NCBI GenBank assembly: GCA_050313295.1
Contig: JBNPLD010000009.1
Length of the DNA stretch: 64,000 nt
Strand: one strand, 5' to 3'
Source: S5-A14a sp022766365
GTDB lineage: Bacteria > Bacillota > Clostridia > Peptostreptococcales > Anaerovoracaceae
Each line of letters opens with the position of its first letter. The stretch's first letter is position 1. Under the pieces are notes generated by a model. That model saw only the letters and a program-made list of their open reading frames with translations. It had not been told where the DNA came from and searched no databases. A program made the translations under genes and the position numbers. Of the stretch, positions 18,261 to 28,419 are shown one piece after another.

Positions 18261-19055
18261 TTAATTGTGTTCAAGACCGGCTTCTGTTTGTATTCCCGGA
18301 CGTACACCTAATCCCATTGTTGCATCAATATTTGCACCATGCATAACAGTCGAATTTTCTTTCAGCAAATCACAAATTAAAGTTGCTATTTCTTGCGGTT
18401 TAATTAATCTACCCTTAGCTTGTGCTTTATCAAAACTTTCTCTCTCTTCCTCTGTCATATTTTTTAGAGTACTTTCATAAAACATTGGCGTTTCGATGGC
18501 TCCCGGGCTGATGCAAAATACATCAATTAATGTATGCGTATTTTCCGCAGCAATTTGTTTTGCAAGATAAGCCACTGCTGATTTACTCATTCCATCGCTC
18601 AGGGTAAATTTTGGAAAACATGCTATACCACCTCCAACAGATGACATAAACACTAATTTACTTTTTTCTTTGCGTTTAAGAAGGTTATCTACGATTTTCT
18701 TATATATCCAGAGAGGCCCTAATGCATTAACGGTAAGCATTGCTTTATCAATATCAGCGTTTAAAGGGGTACCTGTTTCAGCATATTTCTTAACTGTTCC
18801 TGAACCTAATGCAGCATTAAATATAACACCGTACCAGTCATTTTCAATCAGGAAATCGGCATTTATTATATCTTCAAGCTTCCCTTGATCAAGTTTATAA
18901 GCAAAAAGTTTCCCAGGATATTCTTCCATTAATTCCTCGGCTTTAGCTGCCGATTTTCTATATGTTAAATGTACTTCATATCCTTTTTCCAAAAGTAATT
19001 TAACAGTTTCCAATCCAACACCTTGAGTTCCACCCGTAACCAAAACTTTTTTCAT
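18261..19055 (-). CDS. Atypical short-chain dehydrogenase/reductase
   Basis: Rossmann-fold SDR protein of 264 residues. The cofactor loop is GGTQGVG at residues 7-13, and the catalytic Ser region reads MSSVGG. The active-site YxxxK is altered: the lysine is present in SDGMSKSA, but the tyrosine position holds Asp. The usual NNAG is FNAALG. The canonical catalytic tyrosine is therefore missing, so it may act differently or bind without reducing. AAGGAGG precedes ATG. It lies 48 bases upstream of the aminotransferase gene, likely the same transcript. Confidence 0.82.
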   Translation of the reverse strand: MKKVLVTGGTQGVGLETVKLLLEKGYEVHLTYRKSAAKAEELMEEYPGKLFAYKLDQGKLEDIINADFLIENDWYGVIFNAALGSGTVKKYAETGTPLNADIDKAMLTVNALGPLWIYKKIVDNLLKRKEKSKLVFMSSVGGGIACFPKFTLSDGMSKSAVAYLAKQIAAENTHTLIDVFCISPGAIETPMFYESTLKNMTEEERESFDKAQAKGRLIKPQEIATLICDLLKENSTVMHGANIDATMGLGVRPGIQTEAGLEHN

Positions 19056-19147
19056 TTTGTCCTCCTTAAATTTAAAAACATTTACCTCTAATGATTAAAT
19101 AGTTTAATCTTTTCGGTACCACTTCAATAAATGACAAATTAAAATAA

Positions 19148-20278
19148 TTATTTTATATTCATGCCCGGAAACAAAACATCATTTTCATTGAAATCTTCCG
19201 GACGATGATGTCTGATATATTTTGTGTATACCATACCCATAAAAATAATAATTCCTACGTATCCGCAAATTGGATAAAGAATACTGATCATTTTAGAAAA
19301 TGAAAGTTGTCCACCCCAGATGCTTACTATGGCAGTTATTGTTGCTGCAATTTTATATTTAATGCCTTTGGAGTTAGAAGAAATACGATTACAAACTATA
19401 TATAACATCGGAACAGCAGTGGTATAAATGCCTAAAAGTAATAAAACAGAAAATATTTGACCGAATATAGGATTAATACTTGCTGCGACATATAATGATG
19501 GTATTTCCAGGTTATACACGCTATCAATGTTGGCTAACAGGCCAAAGTTTAAAATCATAACAGCTAGTATAAATGCACCGCCGCCAAAAATTCCGCCTGT
19601 AAATGAATCTAACCTATTTTTTGAGGTGGTTTTTCCAATATCTGTTAAATAGGGGACAATACACGATACAGTATATGCTCCATACATGAATCCTGATAGA
19701 GCCCAGTTTGAAAAGTTGGATTTTACAGAAAGATTTGAAAGAGTCTTATCTGAAGATGCAATACCTTCCGGATTATTTACTATAGAAACAATACCGATTA
19801 TTATTGCAATAACGAGAAGTACAGGTGCTATATATCCTACAATTTTGAGTAATTTCTCAAGACCAAGCAGTACGGTTCCCAGCGTTGCTATAATCATAAT
19901 TGCCCGTCCAATATTTCCATCAATATGGTAATATTCTTCAAATGTAGATCCTGTTCCGGATATCATTAATGAATATGTCATAAACATAATTATTGGTGTA
20001 AAAATTTGTAACATGAATCCGAGATATTTACCCAAGTAGAAATTATACATATTGTTAGAGTTTTCTAATATCATTTTTCTACCATCTTCTACGATTGTGG
20101 AAACAAACCAGATGTATAAAAACATTGAAATCAAACCGGCGCCTAAACTTCCCCAAACGCCAAAACTGGTAAAATATTGCATACATTCTTGACCTGATGC
20201 AAAGCTTGAACCGATAACAAACCCCATGAATGCACCACCAATCCCAATAGTTCTGCTAATACTTAACTTATGTTTCAT
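19148..20278 (-). CDS. YkvI-like multi-spanning transporter (LeuT-fold)
   Basis: Integral membrane protein of 376 residues with about ten hydrophobic helices. The first helix contains the unwound GxxxGxxFASGQE pattern of YkvI/amino-acid-transporter-like proteins. Function is unproven; uptake or export of an amino acid or related compound fits its place next to an aminotransferase. A strong GGAGGTGG site precedes ATG 20278. The 92-base gap to the SDR gene holds no terminator, so co-transcription is plausible. Confidence 0.8.
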   Translation of the reverse strand: MKHKLSISRTIGIGGAFMGFVIGSSFASGQECMQYFTSFGVWGSLGAGLISMFLYIWFVSTIVEDGRKMILENSNNMYNFYLGKYLGFMLQIFTPIIMFMTYSLMISGTGSTFEEYYHIDGNIGRAIMIIATLGTVLLGLEKLLKIVGYIAPVLLVIAIIIGIVSIVNNPEGIASSDKTLSNLSVKSNFSNWALSGFMYGAYTVSCIVPYLTDIGKTTSKNRLDSFTGGIFGGGAFILAVMILNFGLLANIDSVYNLEIPSLYVAASINPIFGQIFSVLLLLGIYTTAVPMLYIVCNRISSNSKGIKYKIAATITAIVSIWGGQLSFSKMISILYPICGYVGIIIFMGMVYTKYIRHHRPEDFNENDVLFPGMNIK

Positions 20279-20347
20279 TTTCCACCTCCATTTTATTAGA
20301 CAGGAGTTTTTTCTTTTAAATAAATTTTAATACAGTATTATTAATTT

Positions 20348-20359
20348 AATCAATTGATT
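20348..20359. promoter_or_regulatory. Candidate operator, 12-bp palindrome
   Basis: Perfect palindrome AATCAATTGATT in the A/T-rich promoter region of the transporter gene, between it and the HTH regulator gene. It could be the regulator's binding site; only position and symmetry support this. Confidence 0.3.
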
Positions 20360-20383
20360 TATATTGAAAAATTGACATTCAAA

Positions 20384-20431
20384 AAACCGCTTAATGAATT
20401 AAATTGATTCATTTAATTCATTAGGCGGTTT
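20384..20431. terminator. Terminator of the HTH regulator gene
   Basis: 20-bp inverted repeat with a single G-U (20384-20403 / 20412-20431) and an 8-base loop, followed on the minus strand by a run of six T. It insulates the regulator from the transporter operon. Confidence 0.85.
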
Positions 20432-20445
20432 CCTAATAATAGAGC

Positions 20446-21807
20446 TTACAGATATCTTTCCAGCATATCTCCGCTGGCCTCCAACGTAACAGGACCATTT
20501 TTGAGATGGTTGAAATACATACCTAAAAGTGCATTTATCTTAGAATCTCCGGACATATGCACATGGCTGTTGCCTTGATCATCAGTATTTTCTATATATG
20601 TATATCGAGAATCTATAAAGATACTGGGCAACTTGTTATAAACTGAATTGAAACCCAATGTATCTCTTATAATATAAAGGTGAAAATTTTTATTGGTTTT
20701 TATGAGCTTTATAAGGTATTTGATATGTGATTCAAGGAGTTCATGTGGTATAGTATTATCCACATTTCCAATCTTGACCAACCCGGTTTTTGTATATTCT
20801 TTAAGCTTAGAAGACATTAGTATAAGGTCGACATCTGATTTAGACGTACTTTTTCGAAAAACTTCACCTAAACGTTTAAGATATTCAGCATATTCATCAC
20901 TTTTAGATGAGCTTATAAGAAAATGCATGACATCTTCCGGAAATAGGAGTGGGGGAGCAGTATTAAAAAGTAATTTCTGATGTTGGTCTGAATATGAATC
21001 AAGTTGTACATTCGTGAGCTTCATTCGTGTTGGATCGACAGGTAGAAATATCTTCTCACTATTTCTATTTATATTCAGTGCAACATCTCTCATTTTTTTA
21101 ACAAGTGTAGAATCTCTTGAAAATATTGCATAAATCTCATTTTCACCTGCCCAAAGTATTTGCATATAAAGAATTTCATTAATAATCAATATCTTAGGAC
21201 TTTCGCTTAATGTTTTAGATATATTAATTTTGCAATTGTCAATGCATCCTGTGGAACTCAGTAAAAAATCACAATATAAACTGTAATTCAAGTGAAGGTC
21301 ATTATAATTGATTGCTACATCCATTTGAACACTTTTAAAGTGTGAATCAAACAGTGATAACAGGATGGAGCGATATTGTTCACCCCAAATACTGATTAAA
21401 TCAAATGTTGAAATGACAGCAAGTCGCTCTATGCCTATTTTATTAATTTCGGTAATCTGATTTGTAATTAATTCTAAAATTTTATCATAACCGGTTAACA
21501 GCTGAAGATTATAGCCCTTATCATTACTGAATTTTGTCTTATATATATAATCACTTGAATATGCTTCTTTAAGGTTGGAATATACGAGGTCAAAATCAGC
21601 GTTGAATTTTCTCATCAGAAAATCGGCAATTTTTTTATTGATATCGGTAGAATTTTTGCTGGAAGGTAAATTGTTCCCGTTAATCCATTTATTAATATAA
21701 GTAACATCATAACCGAGGTGACCGGCCAGCAACTGCTCTTTTATACCATATTCTAATAAATATTTTTTTAAAGTTTTACCATATCTGTTGTTCATGACGA
21801 TTACCAT
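20446..21807 (-). CDS. Orphan HTH regulator with a large unknown C-terminal domain
   Basis: 453 residues (449 if started at the second ATG, 21795; neither has a clear ribosome-binding site). Residues about 8-60 look like an XRE-type helix-turn-helix: LAGHLGYDVTYINKWINGNNLP. The remaining ~390 residues match no domain I recognise; they are mixed alpha/beta without membrane segments, so probably a cytosolic sensor. It lies upstream of the transporter/SDR/aminotransferase cluster, in the same direction but separated by a strong terminator; control of that cluster is inference. Confidence 0.7.
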   Translation of the reverse strand: MVIVMNNRYGKTLKKYLLEYGIKEQLLAGHLGYDVTYINKWINGNNLPSSKNSTDINKKIADFLMRKFNADFDLVYSNLKEAYSSDYIYKTKFSNDKGYNLQLLTGYDKILELITNQITEINKIGIERLAVISTFDLISIWGEQYRSILLSLFDSHFKSVQMDVAINYNDLHLNYSLYCDFLLSSTGCIDNCKINISKTLSESPKILIINEILYMQILWAGENEIYAIFSRDSTLVKKMRDVALNINRNSEKIFLPVDPTRMKLTNVQLDSYSDQHQKLLFNTAPPLLFPEDVMHFLISSSKSDEYAEYLKRLGEVFRKSTSKSDVDLILMSSKLKEYTKTGLVKIGNVDNTIPHELLESHIKYLIKLIKTNKNFHLYIIRDTLGFNSVYNKLPSIFIDSRYTYIENTDDQGNSHVHMSGDSKINALLGMYFNHLKNGPVTLEASGDMLERYL

Positions 21808-21892
21808 GTTTCAAAGGTTACAACGAAGCTACGCAGCCATTAAATATAGTGCCAAATTAATAAAATATACTTATAAGAAGGATATAACCTCA

Positions 21893-24859
21893 TCAATCAC
21901 CGCTGCCTTCAGGGTTCGACGGTTGCTCAGGTTTATCATGGTCATCAACTTCCGGTTTTTCTTCATTTTGCTCAGGAGCAGCCGTTCCAGGTGCCAATGG
22001 GTACTTCTTTGTATCTTTATTATGGATAGGGCAGTATGTCTTTGGAATCTTGTCCTCAGTACCTTTTTCAAAAGTAGTTCTCACAATATGGGTACACCAA
22101 GGTGTGGCAAGCATTCCTGAGTCTTTGCAAATGTTAACAACTATAGATTCCTTCTTATCAAATTCGCTTTTGATCTTATCTTTAGATGACAGTCCTGTTT
22201 CAGTACCCTTAACAAAATAGTTATCACCAATGCTTATAACGTCTGACGGTTGAGAAGGGAAACTGCCATTGTAGGCTTTCTGAATCTGTCTCATAATCTG
22301 TCCCCACAAGACGGAGGCAGCGCGGCTACTTTGTGACAGGGATACTGCCACATCGTTTCCAATCCATAGGGCCGCGGCATATGAAGGAGTAATACCGGCA
22401 CACCATATATCCATGTCATCATTTGTCGTACCTGTTTTAGCCCCCACAGGAACTCCGGGAAGAGCAGCAGGCCCGCCAAAACCACTGGTTACAGAGTACT
22501 GGAGTATTTTGTTCATAATAAAGGCTACATCTTCTCCAAGAACTCTGCTCCCTGCATCGCTCTTGTTCTCCAAAATAACTTTTCCTTTGCGATCCTTTAC
22601 CTGGGAATACGCATGTGTTTTGTGAACAAGACCACCGTTTGCAAAAGCTGAATAAGCATTTGTCAGTTCTAGAGGAGAAATCCCCTTAGCCATTCCGCCA
22701 AGAGCTATTGCAGATGGGTTATTATCATTTATTTCGCCATCTTTAACTATCGTGGTTATTCCGAACTTTTCCAGCATTTGCATACAGTAATCTCCGCCAA
22801 CCTGGAAATAAGTTTTGACAGATGTTGTGTTTCTGGAGAGAGCCAGTGCTGTCTTTAAATCGATAGGCCCCATATAACTTTTATCAAAGTTTTTAGGCCA
22901 ATCTTTTCCGTCGATTCTGGTAGGTTCATCAATAATTACCGAACCGGAAGTCAAATAATCCCCCCAGTATTTTGAGCCTTGCTTGTCAATTGAAAGGTCT
23001 CTGAAATTGTGTTTCCGGCCTGATTTTGCTTCGTCGGCACTCTGCTGCAGTGCGGGTGCATAAACCCCAATAGGTTTAATTGCAGAGCCGGGTTGCCTAG
23101 GAGATGAAGCTCTGTTGAAAAGGTCTCTCCCTTCAGTGTTTCTACCACCTACCATGGCTTTGACAGCACCCGTGTTAACATCCACTATTGTCATGGCTGC
23201 TTGTGGCTGGACCACCTGTTGATTTAAGGTATAGGCATTTGCACTGATGGAAATCGTGCCATCATCATTTTTATTAAACCAGTTTTTGCTTTCACGAACA
23301 AATTTAGCTGAAATTGTTGTGTTTCCATCTTTATCTTTTTTCTTTTCCCCTTGAGGAATATTGACAAAACCCCCGGAGATCACATAGAGTTCTCCGCCGG
23401 AATTTATAAACATACTTTTAAACTCAACACTTATGTCAGCTTTCCCATTGACACTGGTGTCATAGAAGTTAAGCTTCTTGCCGGCAGCGAGGGTGATAGA
23501 ACCGTCATCATTTTCCCAAGCTTCGTCAGAATTCAGTATATAATTACCTGCTTTATCAAAGTAATTTGAATAGTTATAAAGCGCCACATTACCATTCTTA
23601 TCTATGAAATTTCCTTCTGCGTTACGGCTCATATCGATAGGAGAAGGGAAATTATTGTTGTTGGAGAACTCAGTTTCAATTACGCTCTGAGCCTGACTAT
23701 CCAATGTCGAATAGATCTTGAGACCGCCATCGTAAATTTTTTCCCTTGCCTGAGATTTGGATAAATTGTATTTTTTTGCAAAATCATTTACCACTTCTTC
23801 AATAACATAATCGTTAAAATAAGCAGATTTCGAGGATGTAAGAGAAAAATTAGGGTTGATTACATCCTTTAGAGGAACTTTGACTGCTTCTTCATATTCT
23901 TTCTGTGAAATTTTATTCTGTTCTCTCATGAGTTTAAGACATAGGTGGACACGGTCTAAACCTGCATCATTTAATATATAGGCACCACTTGTTGTCTTGT
24001 GTAAAATATGGTCATCATCATAAGTCTGGGCATCGCTTAGGTTTACAAATCGAACATAGGCATACTCCGTAGGAGCTTTTGGTAAAGCTGCCAAAGCTGC
24101 GGATTCAACAAGATTAAGCTCAGACACTCCCTTAGAGAAGTATGCTTGTGAAGCGGCTTCAACACCGTTTGAGTTATTACCGAGATATATGGTATTCAGA
24201 TATGCCTCAAGAATTTGCTTCTTTGACATGTTTTTCTCTATGATTACAGTGTAATATGCTTCGATAATCTTTCTTTTGATACTTCTTTCGGACTTTGATT
24301 CCTTAAGGAAAATGTTCCTGGCCAGCTGCTGTGTAATAGTGGAGGTCCCACTGACTCTGCCTGAGGACAGTGAGTCTTTGATGGCTCCCAAAATTCTGAC
24401 ATAATTAAATCCGTGATGTTTCCAGAAAGTTTTGTCTTCAATTGATATGAATGCGTCTTTCAGATTCTCAGGAAGATCCTTGTAATTGATATTGGTTCTG
24501 TTCTCTGTAGCATAAATCGAATCTATTTTGTTGCCCTGATCATCATATATTACAGAGCTTTCCGATAAGATACTGTATAAGTTATCAGTATTGATCTTTT
24601 CAGCACCGTGTACCACATATGCGATATATGCAAATGCGATTATGACGGTAATAAGGATGAAAGCTAATACAATTAATAGAATCTTTTTCCACAGCTTCAT
24701 TTTTTTTGAATCCGGCTTTTTCTTATCCTCAGCAACGTAATCATTGTCATGTGATTTTCCGGATTTTGCAGACTCTCTCTTTCGAGCCTGACTATTATCA
24801 TTTTTAACTTCTGAGCTTTTCAAAATTTTTCCCTCAGTTTTAACGTCGATTTTACTCAT
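21893..24859 (-). CDS. Class A penicillin-binding protein (PBP1A type)
   Basis: Bifunctional peptidoglycan synthase, 988 residues. A charged cytoplasmic tail of about 55 residues leads to one membrane span (LWKKILLIVLAFILITVIIA). The GT51 glycosyltransferase domain has EDKTFWKHHG and STITQQLARN. The transpeptidase has SxxK in PGSAIKP, SRN in LSRNTTS and KTG in GAKTGTTNDD. A Pro/Glu/Asp-rich C-terminus is probably disordered. AAAGGAAAC precedes ATG. It is divergent from comEC. Confidence 0.94.
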   Translation of the reverse strand: MSKIDVKTEGKILKSSEVKNDNSQARKRESAKSGKSHDNDYVAEDKKKPDSKKMKLWKKILLIVLAFILITVIIAFAYIAYVVHGAEKINTDNLYSILSESSVIYDDQGNKIDSIYATENRTNINYKDLPENLKDAFISIEDKTFWKHHGFNYVRILGAIKDSLSSGRVSGTSTITQQLARNIFLKESKSERSIKRKIIEAYYTVIIEKNMSKKQILEAYLNTIYLGNNSNGVEAASQAYFSKGVSELNLVESAALAALPKAPTEYAYVRFVNLSDAQTYDDDHILHKTTSGAYILNDAGLDRVHLCLKLMREQNKISQKEYEEAVKVPLKDVINPNFSLTSSKSAYFNDYVIEEVVNDFAKKYNLSKSQAREKIYDGGLKIYSTLDSQAQSVIETEFSNNNNFPSPIDMSRNAEGNFIDKNGNVALYNYSNYFDKAGNYILNSDEAWENDDGSITLAAGKKLNFYDTSVNGKADISVEFKSMFINSGGELYVISGGFVNIPQGEKKKDKDGNTTISAKFVRESKNWFNKNDDGTISISANAYTLNQQVVQPQAAMTIVDVNTGAVKAMVGGRNTEGRDLFNRASSPRQPGSAIKPIGVYAPALQQSADEAKSGRKHNFRDLSIDKQGSKYWGDYLTSGSVIIDEPTRIDGKDWPKNFDKSYMGPIDLKTALALSRNTTSVKTYFQVGGDYCMQMLEKFGITTIVKDGEINDNNPSAIALGGMAKGISPLELTNAYSAFANGGLVHKTHAYSQVKDRKGKVILENKSDAGSRVLGEDVAFIMNKILQYSVTSGFGGPAALPGVPVGAKTGTTNDDMDIWCAGITPSYAAALWIGNDVAVSLSQSSRAASVLWGQIMRQIQKAYNGSFPSQPSDVISIGDNYFVKGTETGLSSKDKIKSEFDKKESIVVNICKDSGMLATPWCTHIVRTTFEKGTEDKIPKTYCPIHNKDTKKYPLAPGTAAPEQNEEKPEVDDHDKPEQPSNPEGSGD

Positions 24860-24916
24860 AATTGTTTCCTTTTTCTAAAAGCAATTTACAGGTCATTATA
24901 ACATAAAAACCAGGTA

Positions 24917-24945
24917 TGGACAAGAATATGGGAATGAGATAAAAT
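24917..24945 (+). promoter_or_regulatory. Probable promoter of comEC-holA
   Basis: TGGACA (24917-24922) and TAAAAT (24940-24945) are 17 bases apart and 35 bases upstream of the comEC ATG, in the divergent gap with the PBP gene. Confidence 0.5.
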
Positions 24946-24979
24946 ATACTAAAGAGTTAAGTGCAATACTGATATTTTC

Positions 24980-27358
24980 ATGAGAAGACCACTGTTTTTC
25001 GTATCACTTATGCAGGCTGCTATAGGTATACTTTTTCTGGAGTTCGGTATACAGAGGGCAATTGCACTTTTAATTTTCATATCTTCAATTCCGATAACCA
25101 TCTTTTCTGTTTCAAAGAGACACATATCGAAGGGAACCCCTGAGATTTATTCAGAAATATTCAAAATATTTATAGTTTTTATCATGGCCGTCGGCTTGCT
25201 TTGCAACGGCTATTTTGTGATGGAAAAGAACATAAAAGCTGTGGAGAAGTTCATGGAGAGATATAATGGTGAGGAAGTAGAACTGGAGTGCATTGTAATA
25301 CACGCAGATAAGACAGATAACAGAAAAATGAAGGTTGTTGCCTATCCATTCATCGGAAACAGTTATAACGGGAAAATATTGCTGAACTGTTACTCGCTGA
25401 AAAATGAGAAAAGTGAAATGGAAAATATAGTGCCGGGTGATCACATAATCATCAGAGGAAAATTTCAAGTTCCAAGATCAGCTTCAAATCCCAGATGCTT
25501 TGATTATCGCAATTACCTGATGGGAGAAAAGATTTTTCTGACATGCACCTGTGTTAACCTTGAACGTACGTTTAAAGAATGCGGCTTGGTCTGGAAGATG
25601 AGAAGATTTACAGAGGATATACGAAGGAACTTTTTTAAAGGCGCCTTTTCTTCAGATCCTGAGGTCGGTGGAGTGATAAGAGGAATAGTTCTCGGTGATA
25701 AGGCAGCTTTAAACGAAGACATATATGATCGGTTCAGACTTTACGGTACGGCACATATTCTGGCTGTTTCCGGGCTTCACATAGGGATTCTTGTAACGGT
25801 GTACAGGAGAATATACCGCAGTTATCCGAACCGAATTTTAATCTGCATTCTTCTGGTCGCTCTGTTTTTTTATGGGCAGATTACAAGATGGAGCCCATCT
25901 GTCTTTAGAGCCGTCTCAATGTCGTTGATATACGTGGGATCACAGGTTTTGAAAAGAGATTTTGATTTGCTCACCGCTCTGGGGATAAGTGGGATAATAT
26001 CAGTCGGTTTGAATCCGGGAATATTGCTTTCACTCAGTTTTAAGATGTCATACCTGGCAATTCTAGGAATTGGCATCGTAGGGAGGAGAATAGCCGCCCG
26101 GATTGAGATATATTTTCAGAGGAGACTGGCATATATTTGCGGTGAGGAGCCAATCAGGAAGTTGTCAAGTTGGGCCGGTATGTACTTTGGAGTTCAAATA
26201 GTTATGACCCCGTTTATATTGCATGAATTTAACTATTTGACCCCATTTGGAATATTCCTGAACCTGCCCATCGGAATTCTTGCAGGTATTATTGTATCCG
26301 TGGGAATTTTGTTAATGGGCTTGACAGCCTTTGAAATCCAAAATTTCATTCCACAATTTGTAAAACTTATCGAAACAGAACTTTATTATTTGGGAAAAAT
26401 ATTGATTAATATTCATGAGTTTAACATTGATAAGCTTTTGAGTAGGAATATAAATATGTGGCTCCAAATGATTTCACCAGGTTTGACATTTATAGTAATG
26501 GCCATTTTACTAATTCTGCTGGTTTTTTCCGAGAGTTTTTATATCATGTTATCCAGAAAAAGATTACTGAATATCTGTGTAAGCTTGTGTGTCATCGTTA
26601 TACTCGGTGGAATAAGCTATTTTGCTGATAAGTCGAATTTTGACCATGCGTCAATAGTAATGGTGGATGTTGGACAGGGAGATTGTATGCATATCAGAAG
26701 TCGTAATGGAGATAACATGGTTTTTGATGGAGGAGGTTCTAAGGATAAAAGCATTGGGAAACTAATACTTCTTCCGTATTTTCTTAGAAACAGAGTTGCA
26801 AGACTGGACATGGCGTGTGTAACTCACAGAGATACAGACCATGCCAAGGGGCTTTATGATTTACGGAAACTTTATAAAATATCTCGTTTCGTAGATGGTG
26901 CTTATGCGGGTAATTTGGCAACCGGTAATGGGACATCGGTAGATGTAGTGTGGCCGTTTGATGATTCGAAAGGGGTGGCAGGAGATAATAATGAGTTATC
27001 TTCGGTGTATCGTATAGATGTGGACGGGATTTCGGTTCTGGTAACCGGAGATATTGGAGAGGACACAGAAAGGGAGATAGTCAATAAATATAAAAACAGC
27101 GATATTTTAAAGGCGGATGTCCTGAAAGTTGCGCATCATGGGAGCAGGTATAGCACTACTGATGATTTCCTCAAGGCTGTAGATCCAAAAGTTGCAGTTA
27201 TAGGTGTAGGTAAAAATAATTACGGACATCCGGCCGGGTCTGTCATTGATAAACTGGAAAAAAATGATATAATGACATATAGAACAGATTTAGATGGTGC
27301 AATTGGAATTTGGAAAGAAAACGGCAGTCTGAAAGTATGTACAATGCTAAGAAAGTAA
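24980..27358 (+). CDS. comEC: ComEC/Rec2 DNA-uptake channel
   Basis: Membrane channel for single-stranded DNA entry in natural transformation. 792 residues: N-terminal membrane helices and an OB-like extracellular region, the Competence domain (GIVLGDKAALNEDIYDRFRLYGTAHILAVSG region, about 230-260) with several helices, and a C-terminal metallo-beta-lactamase-like domain with VDVGQGDC, THRDTDHAKG and VAHHGSRYS. No ribosome-binding site is obvious before ATG 24980. It overlaps holA, so transcription is shared. No comEA or comFA is in the window. Confidence 0.92.
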   Translation: MRRPLFFVSLMQAAIGILFLEFGIQRAIALLIFISSIPITIFSVSKRHISKGTPEIYSEIFKIFIVFIMAVGLLCNGYFVMEKNIKAVEKFMERYNGEEVELECIVIHADKTDNRKMKVVAYPFIGNSYNGKILLNCYSLKNEKSEMENIVPGDHIIIRGKFQVPRSASNPRCFDYRNYLMGEKIFLTCTCVNLERTFKECGLVWKMRRFTEDIRRNFFKGAFSSDPEVGGVIRGIVLGDKAALNEDIYDRFRLYGTAHILAVSGLHIGILVTVYRRIYRSYPNRILICILLVALFFYGQITRWSPSVFRAVSMSLIYVGSQVLKRDFDLLTALGISGIISVGLNPGILLSLSFKMSYLAILGIGIVGRRIAARIEIYFQRRLAYICGEEPIRKLSSWAGMYFGVQIVMTPFILHEFNYLTPFGIFLNLPIGILAGIIVSVGILLMGLTAFEIQNFIPQFVKLIETELYYLGKILINIHEFNIDKLLSRNINMWLQMISPGLTFIVMAILLILLVFSESFYIMLSRKRLLNICVSLCVIVILGGISYFADKSNFDHASIVMVDVGQGDCMHIRSRNGDNMVFDGGGSKDKSIGKLILLPYFLRNRVARLDMACVTHRDTDHAKGLYDLRKLYKISRFVDGAYAGNLATGNGTSVDVVWPFDDSKGVAGDNNELSSVYRIDVDGISVLVTGDIGEDTEREIVNKYKNSDILKADVLKVAHHGSRYSTTDDFLKAVDPKVAVIGVGKNNYGHPAGSVIDKLEKNDIMTYRTDLDGAIGIWKENGSLKVCTMLRK

Positions 27359-28374
27359 GTGTTTATAACAAGTTTATTAATGATGAAAAGAGTGGTTATA
27401 ACAACCTTCTTATATTTGGGGGCAAGGAGCCATATCTGTCAAGATGGGCTACAAACAGAATCATTTCTCGAAATGTGAATCCTCTAACCAAGATGATGGA
27501 TTTAACAGAAATGGACGAGATAACTTTTTCTTTTAAGGAACTTGAGCAGTCCATGGAAAGTAGGGCCCTCACAGGTGGGAGAAGAGTTACAGTCGTCAGG
27601 CTTGAAGATGCGTCTTTCCTTAAACCTGAGGAGGACAGAATTGTAAAGCTTTTACAATCATGTGACGATAGAATTGATGATAACATTCTTGTATTCCACG
27701 TGGTTTCGGAGGATTTCCCTTCTATACCGGCTAAAATTAAGAAATTATTTACCACTTATGAGTTTGGTAAACTCAATAGAGGAGAACTCTATAAATTTAT
27801 TCATAATCAGCTTAAATACAGAAGAGCGAACTTCGATGATTCATCAATATATCATCTTATAGATGTTTCCGGATATCTGATGAAGGATAGCGACTATGAT
27901 CTATTTAAGCTTACAGGCGATATAGATAAGATAGTTTCTCTGACGAATGAGGATAACAGTATTTCACTTCGTGAAGCCATAGAGGAAGTTGTACTGGGCT
28001 ACAGGGAGGCTTATGTTTTTTCTTTGGTAGATGCTGTATTTGCCAAGGATAAGGGGCGGGCAATCGTGATTCTCAACAATATTTTTTCTTCCGATAAGGA
28101 AGAGGGATCAAGAATCACCGGACTTCTGATATCCAGCGTTGAGTTGGCACTTTCCATTTACCAGCTGAAGAGGGAGGGTGTCAGTGCTTCTGAAGCATCT
28201 AAGATTTTGGGCATCAACAAATTCAGAGGCGAGATGCTTTTAAAAAATACAGCACGGATGAAGGAGAAAGACATTAGAGAATTGTTGCTGAATACATATA
28301 CGATCGATCAGAATTTAAAAAAGGGAACTTTTGACGAGCGGACATCCCTTGAATACTTTGTTGCAAATTTATGA
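27337..28374 (+). CDS. holA: DNA polymerase III delta subunit
   Basis: Clamp-loader delta subunit. The AAA-like N-terminus has LLIFGGKEPYLSRWATNRI, and the protein ends in a helical collar domain. ATG 27337 (about 345 residues) matches the family start better than the in-frame TTG 27 bases upstream. It overlaps comEC by 22 bases, the usual comEC-holA arrangement in Firmicutes. Confidence 0.88.
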   Translation: MYNAKKVSVYNKFINDEKSGYNNLLIFGGKEPYLSRWATNRIISRNVNPLTKMMDLTEMDEITFSFKELEQSMESRALTGGRRVTVVRLEDASFLKPEEDRIVKLLQSCDDRIDDNILVFHVVSEDFPSIPAKIKKLFTTYEFGKLNRGELYKFIHNQLKYRRANFDDSSIYHLIDVSGYLMKDSDYDLFKLTGDIDKIVSLTNEDNSISLREAIEEVVLGYREAYVFSLVDAVFAKDKGRAIVILNNIFSSDKEEGSRITGLLISSVELALSIYQLKREGVSASEASKILGINKFRGEMLLKNTARMKEKDIRELLLNTYTIDQNLKKGTFDERTSLEYFVANL

Positions 28375-28419
28375 CAGAATGAAGATTTAGCGTGACGAAA
28401 GGTTAGGTAAAGCTACGAA

